This document shows positions 8,649 through 17,642 of a stretch of 64,000 nucleotides of DNA, piece after piece (the first letter of the stretch is position 1; each line of letters opens with the position of its first letter). Position numbers and translations under genes: made by a program. Under the pieces are notes generated by a model. That model saw only the letters and a program-made list of their open reading frames with translations, did not search any database and had not been told where the DNA came from. Origin of the DNA: Gemmatirosa kalamazoonensis (GTDB taxonomy: Bacteria; Gemmatimonadota; Gemmatimonadetes; Gemmatimonadales; Gemmatimonadaceae); assembly GCF_000522985.1 (NCBI RefSeq), contig NZ_CP007130.1, forward strand, positions 682,001-746,000, read 5' to 3'.

Positions 8649-9190
8649 GGGTCGAGTCGCTTCATCAGGTGACGTCGGGCGCGCCAGAGCTGCGCCCGTG
8701 CGGTGCCGGCGGCGATGCCGGTCATCTGCGCGATCTCCTCGTGCGAGTATCCCTCCAGGTCGTGCAGCACGAACACGGCGCGCGCCCCGGCGGCGAGTCC
8801 CACGAGCGCCGCGTCGAGGTCGAGCCGCGCGTCGATCGCGTCGGTGTCGGAGCGGGTCGCCGGCGTGGTGTCCGCGTCGTCGTCGGTGAAGCGCAGCACG
8901 TCGCGTCTCGCCGCGCGCAGCGTCTCGACGACGAGGTTGGCGGCGAGCCGGTGCAGCCACGTCCCGAACGCGCTGTCGCCGCGGAACGAGGCGAGCCGCT
9001 CCCACGCGCGCACGAACACGTCCTGCACCAGATCGCGCGCCGCGCGCTCGTCGCCGAGCATGCGGCGCACGAGAGAGAAGACCGCCGGTCCGTGCGCGCG
9101 GTAGAGCGACGCGAACGCCTCCACGTCGCCCTGCTGCGCGCGGCGGACGACGTCGTGCGCCGCCGCGAGACGCGCCGCGCCGTTGGTCAC
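8645..9190 (-). CDS. RNA polymerase ECF-type sigma factor
   Basis: 181 residues from a GTG start that overlaps the preceding stop (GTGA). Sigma-2 region: DLVQDVFVRAWERLASF. Sigma-4 helix-turn-helix: YSHEEIAQMTGIAAGTARAQLWRARRHL. The length is normal for group 4 sigma factors. The operon order (secreted protein, sigma, anti-sigma, DUF4097 protein) suggests a cell-envelope stress or surface-adhesion regulon. Confidence 0.93.
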   Translation of the reverse strand: MTNGAARLAAAHDVVRRAQQGDVEAFASLYRAHGPAVFSLVRRMLGDERAARDLVQDVFVRAWERLASFRGDSAFGTWLHRLAANLVVETLRAARRDVLRFTDDDADTTPATRSDTDAIDARLDLDAALVGLAAGARAVFVLHDLEGYSHEEIAQMTGIAAGTARAQLWRARRHLMKRLDP

Positions 9191-9681
9191 CGCCGCGCGG
9201 CCACGGTGGCGAGCGTCGAATCGATCTCGCGCGCCTCCACCGCGCGCGCGAGCGGCAGGCCGGATTGCATCCGCGTCGGCACGTACACGCCGGACACCGC
9301 GCCGGCGCGGTCGAGCGACACGATCGCCGTCGCGGTGCGGAGCAGCGTCACGCGCACCACCCACGCGCCGGCGGCCGGCCACTGCCGGCGCACGGCATAC
9401 AGGTTGGGCTGCGACGTGGGCTCGATGCGGAGCGCGACGCTCTGGCGCTTGCCGTCGACGAGTCCCTCCGCGCTGGCCGTCAGGTCCTCGAGGCTCGTCG
9501 TGTTGCCGTGCAGCCACGTGCGGACGAGGAACGCCGCGTCGCGCGTGGCGGGGTCGTACGGGTTCGCCGGGGACTCGATCGAGATCCAGGGCGGCGACTT
9601 GACGTCGGCGGAGCGCGCGGCGCCGATCGAGGTGCCGGCGAGCGTGAGGAGCAGGGCTGGGGCGATCGTCCGGTAGAGCAT
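9187..9681 (-). CDS. Secreted protein of unknown function, first gene of ECF operon
   Basis: 164 residues. A signal peptide (MLYRTIAPALLLTLAGTSIGAARSA) is followed by a single small domain that looks all-beta (WISIESPANPYDP, AAGAWVVRVTLLR), perhaps an Ig-like fold. No family recognised. It overlaps the sigma gene by 4 bases, so it is co-translated with it and may be a sensor partner or a target of the same regulon. The 80 bases upstream of 9681 show no clear promoter. Confidence 0.75.
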   Translation of the reverse strand: MLYRTIAPALLLTLAGTSIGAARSADVKSPPWISIESPANPYDPATRDAAFLVRTWLHGNTTSLEDLTASAEGLVDGKRQSVALRIEPTSQPNLYAVRRQWPAAGAWVVRVTLLRTATAIVSLDRAGAVSGVYVPTRMQSGLPLARAVEAREIDSTLATVAARR

Positions 9682-9761
9682 CGGAGCCTCCGTGAGGTGG
9701 TCGTACCGGTTGGACGACCCGACTCGGCGGAGTGCTTACGGCGCGATCGCCCGCCGGAGCC

Positions 9762-10754
9762 TCAGGTGATCTTCCACGAGTCGATCGCGGCGCCGATGGC
9801 GTCGCCGTACGAGCGCGGCCGCTGCTGCGCGTACAGATCCCACGAGCCGCCGTGGCGGACGCCGATGCAGTAGTTGTAGAAGCCCGCCTTGAGGTAGTTG
9901 TTCGGATCGACGCCCTTCGGGTTCTGCGCCCCGAAGATGCCGGTGATGGCGGGGGCCAGTGTGAGCCTCGCGTTCGCGCGCAGATCGGTGCACATCGCCT
10001 CCGCGTTGGCCGCTCCCGGCTGGACGTGGGCGGCGATCAGGCTGGCGCCGTTCCGGTAGTACACCACGGCGCAGCCGGTGAGCTGCGTGGTGACCATGAG
10101 GTCCGCGCCGTGCACCATGTTGCCGACAACCGTGCGCGAGTCGTCGCCGACGGTCTTGGCCCTGGCGAGGCCGGCGTACTGCTGCACGTGCAGCTGGTAG
10201 ACCGGCTCGGTGATGTTCACCCAGTTCGCGACGCTGTTGGGCGGCGAGAAGTTGTAGGTGTCGTTGAGCCGATCGAAGTAGAAGTTGTACGTGCACTGGG
10301 ACGACGTCGGCATCCCGGCGACCTGCAGCTTGTTGCGCGAGAGGAACGTGAGCGGGTGCGCCTTCAGCTCGGCGAGCTTCGCCGTGCAGTCGTCGATGAG
10401 CCCCGTGACGTCGGCGAGGGTGTTGCCGAGCGCCGCGGGCAGCGCCGCCGCGTCGGTGATCTGGCCCGCCTCGAGCGCCGCCGTGTTGCGGTCGACGCCG
10501 AGCAGCACGCTGCGGATCAGGATGAGGGCGCGGCGGTAGTGCCGCTGATCCTTCGCCTCGTCGCGTCCCGTGACCGCCCAGTTGGCGCCCTGCGACATCG
10601 CGGGGCTGATGATGCTCGAGATCTGCCCCGCGTTGTCGCGGTCGCGCAGGATGTCGGCGACCGTCGCGCGCTTCGCCTGGTGCACGGGTGGCACCGCGGC
10701 GCCGCGGATGAACGCGATGGTGTCGGTGAGTCGAACCGCGTCGTCCTTGCTCAT
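9762..10754 (-). CDS. Conserved-looking protein of unknown function, downstream of esterase
   Basis: 330 residues from the ATG at 10754, which overlaps the esterase stop (ATGA). No signal peptide and no membrane segment; mostly helical at the N-terminus (ADILRDRDNAGQISSIIS, AALEAGQITDAAALPAAL), with tyrosine- and asparagine-rich strands in the second half. No catalytic motif or family recognised. Co-transcription with a secreted esterase is clear, but a role is not. Confidence 0.7.
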   Translation of the reverse strand: MSKDDAVRLTDTIAFIRGAAVPPVHQAKRATVADILRDRDNAGQISSIISPAMSQGANWAVTGRDEAKDQRHYRRALILIRSVLLGVDRNTAALEAGQITDAAALPAALGNTLADVTGLIDDCTAKLAELKAHPLTFLSRNKLQVAGMPTSSQCTYNFYFDRLNDTYNFSPPNSVANWVNITEPVYQLHVQQYAGLARAKTVGDDSRTVVGNMVHGADLMVTTQLTGCAVVYYRNGASLIAAHVQPGAANAEAMCTDLRANARLTLAPAITGIFGAQNPKGVDPNNYLKAGFYNYCIGVRHGGSWDLYAQQRPRSYGDAIGAAIDSWKIT

Positions 10755-12387
10755 GGGAATCCCTCGAGAGCGGGGTGTCCGGCGGGCGCGTGCCGCTTCA
10801 TGACCGCACCCACCTGCCTGACGAAGTCGGCCCACGTCCACGCGTGCCACGAATGCCCCTTCGTCGGGCGGCCGTACGTGAACGTCGCGTCGCTCCGCGG
10901 ATTCGTCGTCGATTTCAGGAACTCTTCGAAGCGGTAGACGGCGAGGTTGAGGTAGAAGTCGTCCATGTCGCCGGCGAAGAAGTGCAGCTTGCCGGCGAGC
11001 TGCGGGCCTAACGTGGCCCAGTTGCGCTGCGCGTAGTCGCGGAGGTCGAACCCGTGGTCGCGCATGTACGCCGCGACGCTCCGGTCGATCGTGCCGGTGC
11101 GCTTGTCCCACAGCGGCTTCGGGTAGCCGTCGGCGTCGGTGGGGCCGTACACCGCTTCCCACGCCTCGATCTGATATCCCGACCGCCCGCGGCTGCCCAA
11201 CACGTCCTCGAAGCGACTGAGCTGGCGGTTCGTCCACACCACCTGTCCCTCGGTCGTGCGACGGAACGGCCGCTCGGTGGTGGTGAACGGTCCCGTCTGG
11301 ACGACGAACGCGTTCGTGTCGGCGTAGATGTCCACGAGCTGCCAGCGGCGGAAGTCGATCGGGTCGGGCTGGAGCACCCACGCGCCGCCGAAGAAGTCGG
11401 GGTGCTGGAGCTGCAGCGCGAGCGTCTGCCACCCACCGGTCGACGCGCCCTCGACGTGCCGCGCCCATGGTGCCGACACGAGCCGGAACTGCTTCTCGAG
11501 CGCAGGGATCACTTCCTCGACGATCGCGTCCCCGTACGGCCCGTTGTTGGCCGAGTTCACCGAGTACGAGTCGGGGAAGTACGGTGTCTGCTGCTCGAGG
11601 CTGATGGCGACGATGCGCGGAAAGTCGTCGCCGCGCCAGGCGCGGTAGAAGTCGAACCCCGTCTCCATGCCGGTGACCGGGTTGATCTGCCCGACGTTGC
11701 GCGCGCGCGCGCCGAGTCGGTGCTGAAGCCGAACGGCACGCTGTGGCCGAGCGTGTACACCGCGGGATAGCTGCGCTCCGGATGCTCGGCCCATCCGCTC
11801 GGCAGCAGCACCGTCGCGTTCACGTAGATCGGCCGGCCCCAGAACGTCGTGAGCTTCTCGCTCCGGATGCGCGCGTGCTTCACCCACTCGGTATCGGTGG
11901 GCCGTGCGACCGGCGGCACCACCTTGTCGAGCGCGACGCGTACCGCGCCGGCGCCGATGCGCACGCGCTGCACGTCGCCGTACAGGTTGCCGGGCGCGAT
12001 CGTGAAGAACTCCTGCGTGCCGTCGTTCAGGTGCACCCACACCGTCTTCCCGTCGGCACGCGTCGCCTTCTCGTAGACGTTGACGACGGCCTGCACGTAG
12101 TAGTCGCCCGGCGGCAGCGAGTCGAGCGCGGTCGGATAGCTCGACGCGCGCCCGTCGACGACCACCGTCTGGCCCGGCCGCAGCCCCGCGACGTCGACGC
12201 CGAAGATCGCCGGCCCCGAGGGCGACACGAGCATGCGCGGCTCCGGCTCCGCCGCCTTCGCGACGATGACGACGAGCCGCCCGGTGACGGGCCCCGCGCT
12301 CGCCGCGGGCGTGTAGCTCACCTCGAAGCGCGTGGGCTGCGCGAGCGCCAGGCAGGGGGCGAGCAGGAGGGCGAGGAGCAGGCGCAT
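10751..12387 (-). pseudogene. Secreted esterase-family alpha/beta hydrolase, frameshifted at a (GC)6 tract
   Basis: Two adjacent reading frames make one protein of about 545 residues. The 5' part starts at 12387 (or ATG 12408) with the signal peptide MRLLLALLLAPCLALAQ and runs to PFGFSTDSARAR. The 3' part resumes RNVGQINPVTGMETGFDF. The switch falls in gcgcgcgcgcgc at 11699-11710. Putative-esterase features lie in the 3' part: nucleophile elbow GASTGGW, a Trp/Asp-rich core and a late GHSWHAW histidine. Both halves keep normal codon bias, so the lesion is recent, a sequencing error, or slip-strand variation. An identical kind of break occurs at 22582. Confidence 0.8.
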
Positions 12388-12545
12388 GCGGCCAAGCTTA
12401 CCACGCATCGGCGTTAGGCGCCATCTATCTCTCGCGGCGACGCGGAGGCCTCGGCAAACGCCTCGAGCTTCCCCGCCCCGGGGCGCGCTGCTGCTGACGC
12501 GTTCGTCGCCGGCACCCCTTATCGCGGCGCACACGTCGAGAAGTG

Positions 12546-12637
12546 GACGCGGATCGCGCGGATCACGCGGATGATTCCGGATAGGAGCCAGGTTCGTGTC
12601 TATCCGCGTGATCCGCGCGATCCGCGCGATCCGCGCC
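12546..12637. repeat. Palindromic tandem-repeat element (gcggatc type), copy 1
   Basis: The left arm gacgcggatcgcgcggatc (from 12546) faces the right arm ending gcgatccgcgcc at 12637, with ggatag/tatcc tips around the loop. The same unit type is used at 22085-22172. It lies in the 294-base gap between the esterase and the MFS remnant, where I see nothing else. Confidence 0.85.
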
Positions 12638-12681
12638 CAAACACACCAGGAGTCACGCGCGACGAGGAGCCGCGCCGCGCG

Positions 12682-12981
12682 TCACCGCCGATCCACCCGC
12701 ACGAATCCCAGCACGATCGCCGCCAGCAGCGCGAGGAACGCGCCTAACGTGAACGCCGCCGGCGGCCCCACGCGGTCCCACACGAAGCCGAACAGCAGCG
12801 ACGCGGGCAGCGCGGCGAGGCCGATCGCGAGGTTGTACCAGCCGAACGCCGTGCCGCGTCGCGCGCGCGGGACGAGATCGGCCACGAGCGCCTTCTCCGT
12901 CCCTTCCGTCAGGCCGAAGAACAGCCCGTAGACGCCGAACAGCGCCCACGCGCGGTTGAGCCCGGCCGGGGACGACTCCAC
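12682..12981 (-). pseudogene. MFS transporter, C-terminal remnant
   Basis: 99 codons that match the last third of a major facilitator transporter: a helix AWALFGVYGLFFGLTEGTEK, the loop ADLVPRARRGTAFGW, then two further helices ending in FVRVDRR. The family is about 400 residues, so 75 % is missing. Upstream the frame meets a stop (TGA) at about 12995, and the adjoining 85 bases (12982-13065) are non-coding with ttcgagaattc-like A/T-richer words. A deletion probably removed the 5' part. Confidence 0.75.
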
Positions 12982-13065
12982 GTTCTTCGTGCCTCAATTC
13001 GAGGAATTTCGAGAATTCACGGAATCGCTCGCCTCGCTGGAGGTGTCTCCGCTCTCCGCGCTTCG

Positions 13066-15510
13066 CTACGGTCGCCCCGGGATCGTCGGCCAGCGCCACA
13101 GCACGGCGACGCGCTGGCACACCTGCTCGGCGAGCGTCACGCCCAGCGTGGGGAGGTCGGAGCGCACGACGCACGCGGCACGGCGGGCGGCGCGCCACAC
13201 GGCGACCGTGGTGCCGCGCGCGGCGACGTCGGCGACGGTGGTGTCGGCGGCGGGCGCGGTGCCTAACGGCGGCGGCGTCGCGCCGCGGCGCCAGACGACC
13301 GCGCCGCCGTCGGCGACGGTGACGCCGACCGCGCGCGCGCCGTAGCTCCGCGCGAGCCAGTCGACCTCCGCGCCGAGCCACGCGCGCTCGCGGTCCGCGC
13401 TCCACGCCGGCGTGACGCCGCGCACGGGGCCGAACGCCGGCTCCCACAGCAGCAGTCGGTGCGACGGGTCGAGGCGCACCGCGGTCACGCGGCCCGCGGT
13501 CGGGAGGTCGAACGTCTGCACCGAGTCGGTGAGTGCGACGCGCGTGGTGCGCGTGCCGCCCGTGCCGTCCACCGCGACGTCGAGCGGAAGCGCGTACGGC
13601 GTCGTGCGCTGGGTGATGCGCACCCGCACGCGTCCTGCGCCCGCGCCGCGCCACGCGACGTCGAGCACCGGCGCGCCGCCGCGGTCGAGCCAGTCGGCGA
13701 GGAGCCGCGGCAGTCCGTGATCGTTAGGCGCCGCCCGCAGCAGCGCCGCCCGCAGGTCGGCGAGCGACGCCGAGCCGCCGGCGCGGTCGTGCGCGAGCGC
13801 CCGCAGCACGCCGAAGTACACGGAGTCGCCGAGTCGGTCGCGGATCATCTCGTACACGAGCGGGCCCTTCGCGCGGGGCGTGAGCGGGTCGTAGTCGGCC
13901 ATGAGCGGGCGGTCGGCGCCGATGCGCCACAGGTGGAAGTAGCCGCGCGCACTCCATGCCGGCTCGCCGTCGTGCAGCCACTGCCGCGCGGCCGCGCGTC
14001 CGTCGCGCGCCGCGACGACGAGCGCCGCGCCCTGGCTGGCGAGCCCCTCGTCCATCATGTCGTCGCCCGGCGGCCTGGAGTCGACGAGGTTCGGCCACCA
14101 CATGTGCGCGAGCTCGTGCGCGAACAGCGCGACCGGCACGCTGTCGCCGTCGAGCGCATGCTCGTGGGCGAAGAACCAGCCCTGCTCGGAGCGCCCGACG
14201 ATCCCCGGCGGCGCGATCGACGCCGGCATCGCGGCGATGGCGAACGTGGCGAACGGGTACGGCCCGTACGCGCGCGCGAGCACGGCGACCATCGGCGGGA
14301 TCGCCGCGGCGAACGCCGCGATCCTCGCGCGCTGCCGCGGCATGACGTACGCCGCGACGTCGGTGGTGCCGACGCGCCGCCGCTCGACGACGTACGCCGC
14401 CGCGGTCATGCTCCACGCCACGGCTCGATCGCTGGCCCACCGCTCCACGCGCTCCGCGCCGACCGTCGTGCTGTCGACGAGCCGTCCGTTCGACAGCGCG
14501 TGCCACGCGACGGGGATCGACAGCCGCAGCGTGCCCGGCGCGGCGAGGTCGGGATCGGCGTCGGCCGCCGCCGCCGGCCACGGGTACCAGTTCGCGCCCC
14601 ACGACGCGAACGCGCCCTCGGCCCCGACGGCGACGCCCCGACCGACGCGATCGTCGCGCGGCGCCACGCGGAAGCGCGCGACGAGCGGCGCGCCCGCCTG
14701 CGCCGGCACGGTCAGGCGGACGTGGGCCGAGTCGCGCGCGGGGCTGTACGTCACCGTCGCGCCGTCGACGTCGATGGTGTCGAACGCGATCGCGCCCGGC
14801 GCGACGACGAGCGTCGGTCCGGTCGACCCGGTCGCCGGCGCGCGGAGCGTGGCGCGGCCCGCGACCACGAGACGCCGGCCGCGGGCGGCGTCGGGCGCGA
14901 CGCGCACGTCGAGGTGCAGCGTGTCGAGGGACCAGCCGGTGCCGGACGCGTCCATCGCCCGATACGTGTGCGCCGCCTCGAGCGTGCACGCCGGCGGCCA
15001 CGCGTTGGTGAACGCGACGGGCACGGTGCGGCCGCAGGGGAGCGCGTTGTAGCTGGGCGGCAGGTTCGGGCCGCACGTCTGCACGTCGAAGTGGAGATGC
15101 GGCCCCGCGCTCTGCCCGCTGTTCCCGCTGCGCGCGATGCGCTGTCCCTGTCGCACCGTGTCGCCGACGCCGACGAGCGCGCCGCCGCGCGTCAGGTGGA
15201 GGTACCGCGCGACCGTGCCGTCGGCATGCCGCACGAACACGAAGTTCTCGTGCAGGTCCTCGCCGTTGTCATCGGGAAACGAGTCGCGCGTCGCGACGAC
15301 GACCCCCGCGCGCGCCGCGACGATCGGGCTGCCGATCAGCATGCGGAAGTCGATCGCCCAGCGGCCGACGTGGCCGTTGCCGACGACATCGTGCTCGGTG
15401 GTGCGCCACACCTCGTGGGCGTCGCCGGCCGGGTACGGGAGGACGTATCGGGCCGCGGGGCAGCTGTCGGGCAGTGGGGCGCGGTGCTCGGCGTTAGGCG
15501 CGAGGGGCAT
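13066..15510 (-). CDS. M23 endopeptidase domain fused to M1-like gluzincin aminopeptidase domain
   Basis: 814 residues with two peptidase domains. Residues about 25-175 are LytM/M23-like (GRWAIDF, IARSGNSGQSAGPHLHFDV). Residues about 180-790 are an M1-type module: HELAH (H465, H469) and E488 in MMDEGLA, giving the HExxH-x18-E zinc site, then helices and a C-terminal beta part. M23 enzymes cut peptidoglycan cross-bridges and M1 enzymes trim N-terminal residues. No signal peptide is seen after the ATG at 15510. Upstream the frame runs into the 15-base tandem array with no other start, so the true 5' end may have been altered by the array. Confidence 0.85.
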   Translation of the reverse strand: MPLAPNAEHRAPLPDSCPAARYVLPYPAGDAHEVWRTTEHDVVGNGHVGRWAIDFRMLIGSPIVAARAGVVVATRDSFPDDNGEDLHENFVFVRHADGTVARYLHLTRGGALVGVGDTVRQGQRIARSGNSGQSAGPHLHFDVQTCGPNLPPSYNALPCGRTVPVAFTNAWPPACTLEAAHTYRAMDASGTGWSLDTLHLDVRVAPDAARGRRLVVAGRATLRAPATGSTGPTLVVAPGAIAFDTIDVDGATVTYSPARDSAHVRLTVPAQAGAPLVARFRVAPRDDRVGRGVAVGAEGAFASWGANWYPWPAAAADADPDLAAPGTLRLSIPVAWHALSNGRLVDSTTVGAERVERWASDRAVAWSMTAAAYVVERRRVGTTDVAAYVMPRQRARIAAFAAAIPPMVAVLARAYGPYPFATFAIAAMPASIAPPGIVGRSEQGWFFAHEHALDGDSVPVALFAHELAHMWWPNLVDSRPPGDDMMDEGLASQGAALVVAARDGRAAARQWLHDGEPAWSARGYFHLWRIGADRPLMADYDPLTPRAKGPLVYEMIRDRLGDSVYFGVLRALAHDRAGGSASLADLRAALLRAAPNDHGLPRLLADWLDRGGAPVLDVAWRGAGAGRVRVRITQRTTPYALPLDVAVDGTGGTRTTRVALTDSVQTFDLPTAGRVTAVRLDPSHRLLLWEPAFGPVRGVTPAWSADRERAWLGAEVDWLARSYGARAVGVTVADGGAVVWRRGATPPPLGTAPAADTTVADVAARGTTVAVWRAARRAACVVRSDLPTLGVTLAEQVCQRVAVLWRWPTIPGRP

Positions 15511-15540
15511 GATGGAACGGGACGGCGGGACGATGTGCGG

Positions 15541-15690
15541 CGGGATGCCTAACGGCGGGATGCCTAACGGCGGGATGCCTAACGGCGGGATGCCTAACGG
15601 CGGGATGCCTAGCGGCGGGATGCCTAGCGGCGGGATGCCTAGCGGCGGGATGCCTAGCGGCGGGATGCCTAGCGGCGGGATGCCTAGCGG
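15541..15690. repeat. 15-base tandem array, 10 units, carrying the GTTAGGC word
   Basis: Ten perfect-length units of cgggatgcctaacgg. Units 1-4 have CCTAAC; units 5-10 have CCTAGC. The first four therefore contain GCCTAAC, the window-wide heptamer. The plus-strand reading would encode MPNGG/MPSGG repeats, but there is no credible gene around it. It lies in the gap 15511-15884, which I regard as non-coding. Confidence 0.92.
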
Positions 15691-15821
15691 CGGGATCGGG
15701 ATGCGGTGGCCGGGATCCGGCCCGCGTCGGATCGGTACCGCGCTGCGATCGCCGGCGCGGAACTATGGGCGAAGGGGGGGGAGCCCCCCTGGTAACTACG
15801 ATCCCGCGCGCGCGATCCCGC

Positions 15822-15881
15822 CGTGGACCGTCCCGCCGTGGACCGTCCCGCCGTGAATCGTCCCGCCGTGAATCGTCCCGC
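15822..15881. repeat. 15-base tandem array, 4 units
   Basis: Four units of cgtggaccgtcccgc / cgtgaatcgtcccgc (two of each), ending at the stop codon of the minus-strand NTF2-like gene. Unit length equals that of the array 130 bases away, though the sequence differs. Confidence 0.85.
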
Positions 15882-15884
15882 CGT

Positions 15885-16376
15885 TCACGGCCTCACCGGC
15901 TCATTCTCCCACAGCACGTTCACGATCACCCACCGCCCGTTGAACTTCGCCAGATGCATGTAGTCCACCCACGTCGCCGCCGTCACCCGCACGCTCGCCG
16001 CGCCCGCGTACGCATCGAGGATCCGCACGTCGTGCGTCCGCTGCGCGTCGGGGATGCGCGAGCCGCCACCGGCACGCGTCCCGTTCACGAGCGACATCGC
16101 GCTCATCTGGATCAGCCGGCTCCGCCCCTGCACGTCCGTCGCCACGTTCCGCTTCGCGAGCTCGGGGTGCAGCGCGCGCGCCATGCGCTCCGCATCGGCC
16201 GCGTACCAGCCGTCGATGTAGTCGAGCGCCGTGGCGCGGATCGCGGCCGAGTCGGCGGCGGTGATCGTGATCGGGTACGGCATGAGCGGCGGCGCCGACT
16301 GGGCATGGCAGCGGCTCGGGACGATGAGGTGCGGCAGCAGCGCGGCGGCGAGGATCGAGTGCAGGACGGTGCGCAT
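15885..16376 (-). CDS. Secreted NTF2-like (putative lumazine-binding / DUF4440-type) protein
   Basis: 163 residues with a signal peptide (MRTVLHSILAAALLPHLIVPSRCHAQ). The mature part fits the cone-shaped NTF2-like fold: an N-terminal helix AIRATALDYIDGWYAADAER, then LHPELAKRNV and strands ending AKFNGRWVIVNVLWE. Such proteins are often small-molecule-binding or enzyme-like, and no active site is obvious here. Divergent from the LytS gene. The stop sits at the edge of the 15-base tandem array. Confidence 0.85.
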   Translation of the reverse strand: MRTVLHSILAAALLPHLIVPSRCHAQSAPPLMPYPITITAADSAAIRATALDYIDGWYAADAERMARALHPELAKRNVATDVQGRSRLIQMSAMSLVNGTRAGGGSRIPDAQRTHDVRILDAYAGAASVRVTAATWVDYMHLAKFNGRWVIVNVLWENEPVRP

Positions 16377-16508
16377 GGCGGTTCGGGCGAGTGGGTTCAC
16401 CGGAGCGTGGCCCGGCCGCGCCGCCGTCACCACGCGCGCGGGACGAGCCGGCCGCGCCGCGGGACGGACTGGCTTGAGCGCATCGCTGCGCGACCGTAGC
16501 GTTGGGCC

Positions 16509-17642
16509 GTGACGTCCGCCGCTCCTCCCCTCGCGCTCGACGACGCGAGCGCCCGCCCGATGTCGCGCGCGGCGCGTGTCGCGTTCTACGTCGCGCTGTG
16601 GACGCTGCTCGCGCTGCTCTCGGCGCTGCAGAGCGCGGCGCGGTGGACGCAGGCCGGCCGCGCCGTGCCGTGGGCGCCGCTGCTCGCCGACCGCTTCGCC
16701 GACTGGTACTCGTGCGCGCTGTTCACGCCGGTCTACTTCTGGCTCGCCGTCCGCGCGCCGATCACGCGGCGCATGTGGCAGCGTACGGTGCCCGTGCACC
16801 TCGCGGCGACGGCCGTGATCGTCGTGCTGAAGTACGCGATGTACGTCGCGGCGGGGATCGCGATCGGCAGCATCGACGGGACGCGCGGCTACCTGGCCAC
16901 GCTCGGCCAGCTCCTCGCGCGCTCGTTCGTGTACGAGAGCATGACGATGTGGGCGGTGGACGGCGCCGTGCACGCAATCGTGTTCTACCGGCGCGCGCAG
17001 GAGCGCGAGGCGCACGCGGCGCGCCTTCGCGCGGAGCTCACCGAAGCGCGCATGGACGCGCTCAGCGCGCAGCTCCGGCCGCACTTCCTGTTCAACGCGC
17101 TCAACGTCGTCTCGTCGCTCATGCATCGCGACGTCGACGCGGCCGACGCGGTGCTCGCACGCCTCGGCGACCTGCTGCGCCGCACGCTGCGCGCCGGCGA
17201 CCGGCACGAGGTGCCGTTGGGCGAGGAGCTCGCCGTGCTCGACGACTATCTCGCCATCGTCGGCGCGCGCTTCCGCGACCGGCTCACGACCGAGGTGCGC
17301 GCGGAGCCGGGCACCGAGCGCGCGCTCGTGCCCCACTTCGTGCTGCAGCCGCTCGTCGAGAACGCGTTGGAGCACGGCATCGCGCGGCGCGCGGGCGCCG
17401 GTCGCGTGGAGGTGTGCGCGGCGCGCCTCGACGGCGATCGCCTGCGCCTCACGGTCGCCGACGACGGTGCCGGACGTGCCGTCGACGGCGCCGACGGAGC
17501 GGAGGGAAACGGCATCGGGCTGACGAACACGCGCCGCCGTCTCGCCGCGCTGTACGGCGACGCGCAGCGGCTCACGCTCGCCGATCGCGCGGGCGGTGGG
17601 CTCGTGGTGACGGTGGAGCTGCCGTGGCGCCAGGCGACGTGA
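16509..17642 (+). CDS. LytS-type sensor histidine kinase
   Basis: 377 residues from a GTG start. Four hydrophobic segments lie in residues about 20-165 (no extracytoplasmic sensor domain of note). They are followed by the His_kinase (LytS/YehU) domain with phospho-acceptor H192 in LRPHFLFNAL, and an HATPase with the N-box LVENALEHG and G-box GNGIGLTNTRRRL. It overlaps the response regulator by 4 bases (GTGA), forming a classical two-component pair. The signal is unknown. Confidence 0.92.
   Translation: MTSAAPPLALDDASARPMSRAARVAFYVALWTLLALLSALQSAARWTQAGRAVPWAPLLADRFADWYSCALFTPVYFWLAVRAPITRRMWQRTVPVHLAATAVIVVLKYAMYVAAGIAIGSIDGTRGYLATLGQLLARSFVYESMTMWAVDGAVHAIVFYRRAQEREAHAARLRAELTEARMDALSAQLRPHFLFNALNVVSSLMHRDVDAADAVLARLGDLLRRTLRAGDRHEVPLGEELAVLDDYLAIVGARFRDRLTTEVRAEPGTERALVPHFVLQPLVENALEHGIARRAGAGRVEVCAARLDGDRLRLTVADDGAGRAVDGADGAEGNGIGLTNTRRRLAALYGDAQRLTLADRAGGGLVVTVELPWRQAT

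Noticed and set aside
15137-15856. A 239-residue reading frame with MPNGG/MPSGG repeats
   Set aside because: The repeat is a 15-base array in a non-coding gap. The frame flanking it is the antisense of the M23-M1 gene and has no family features.
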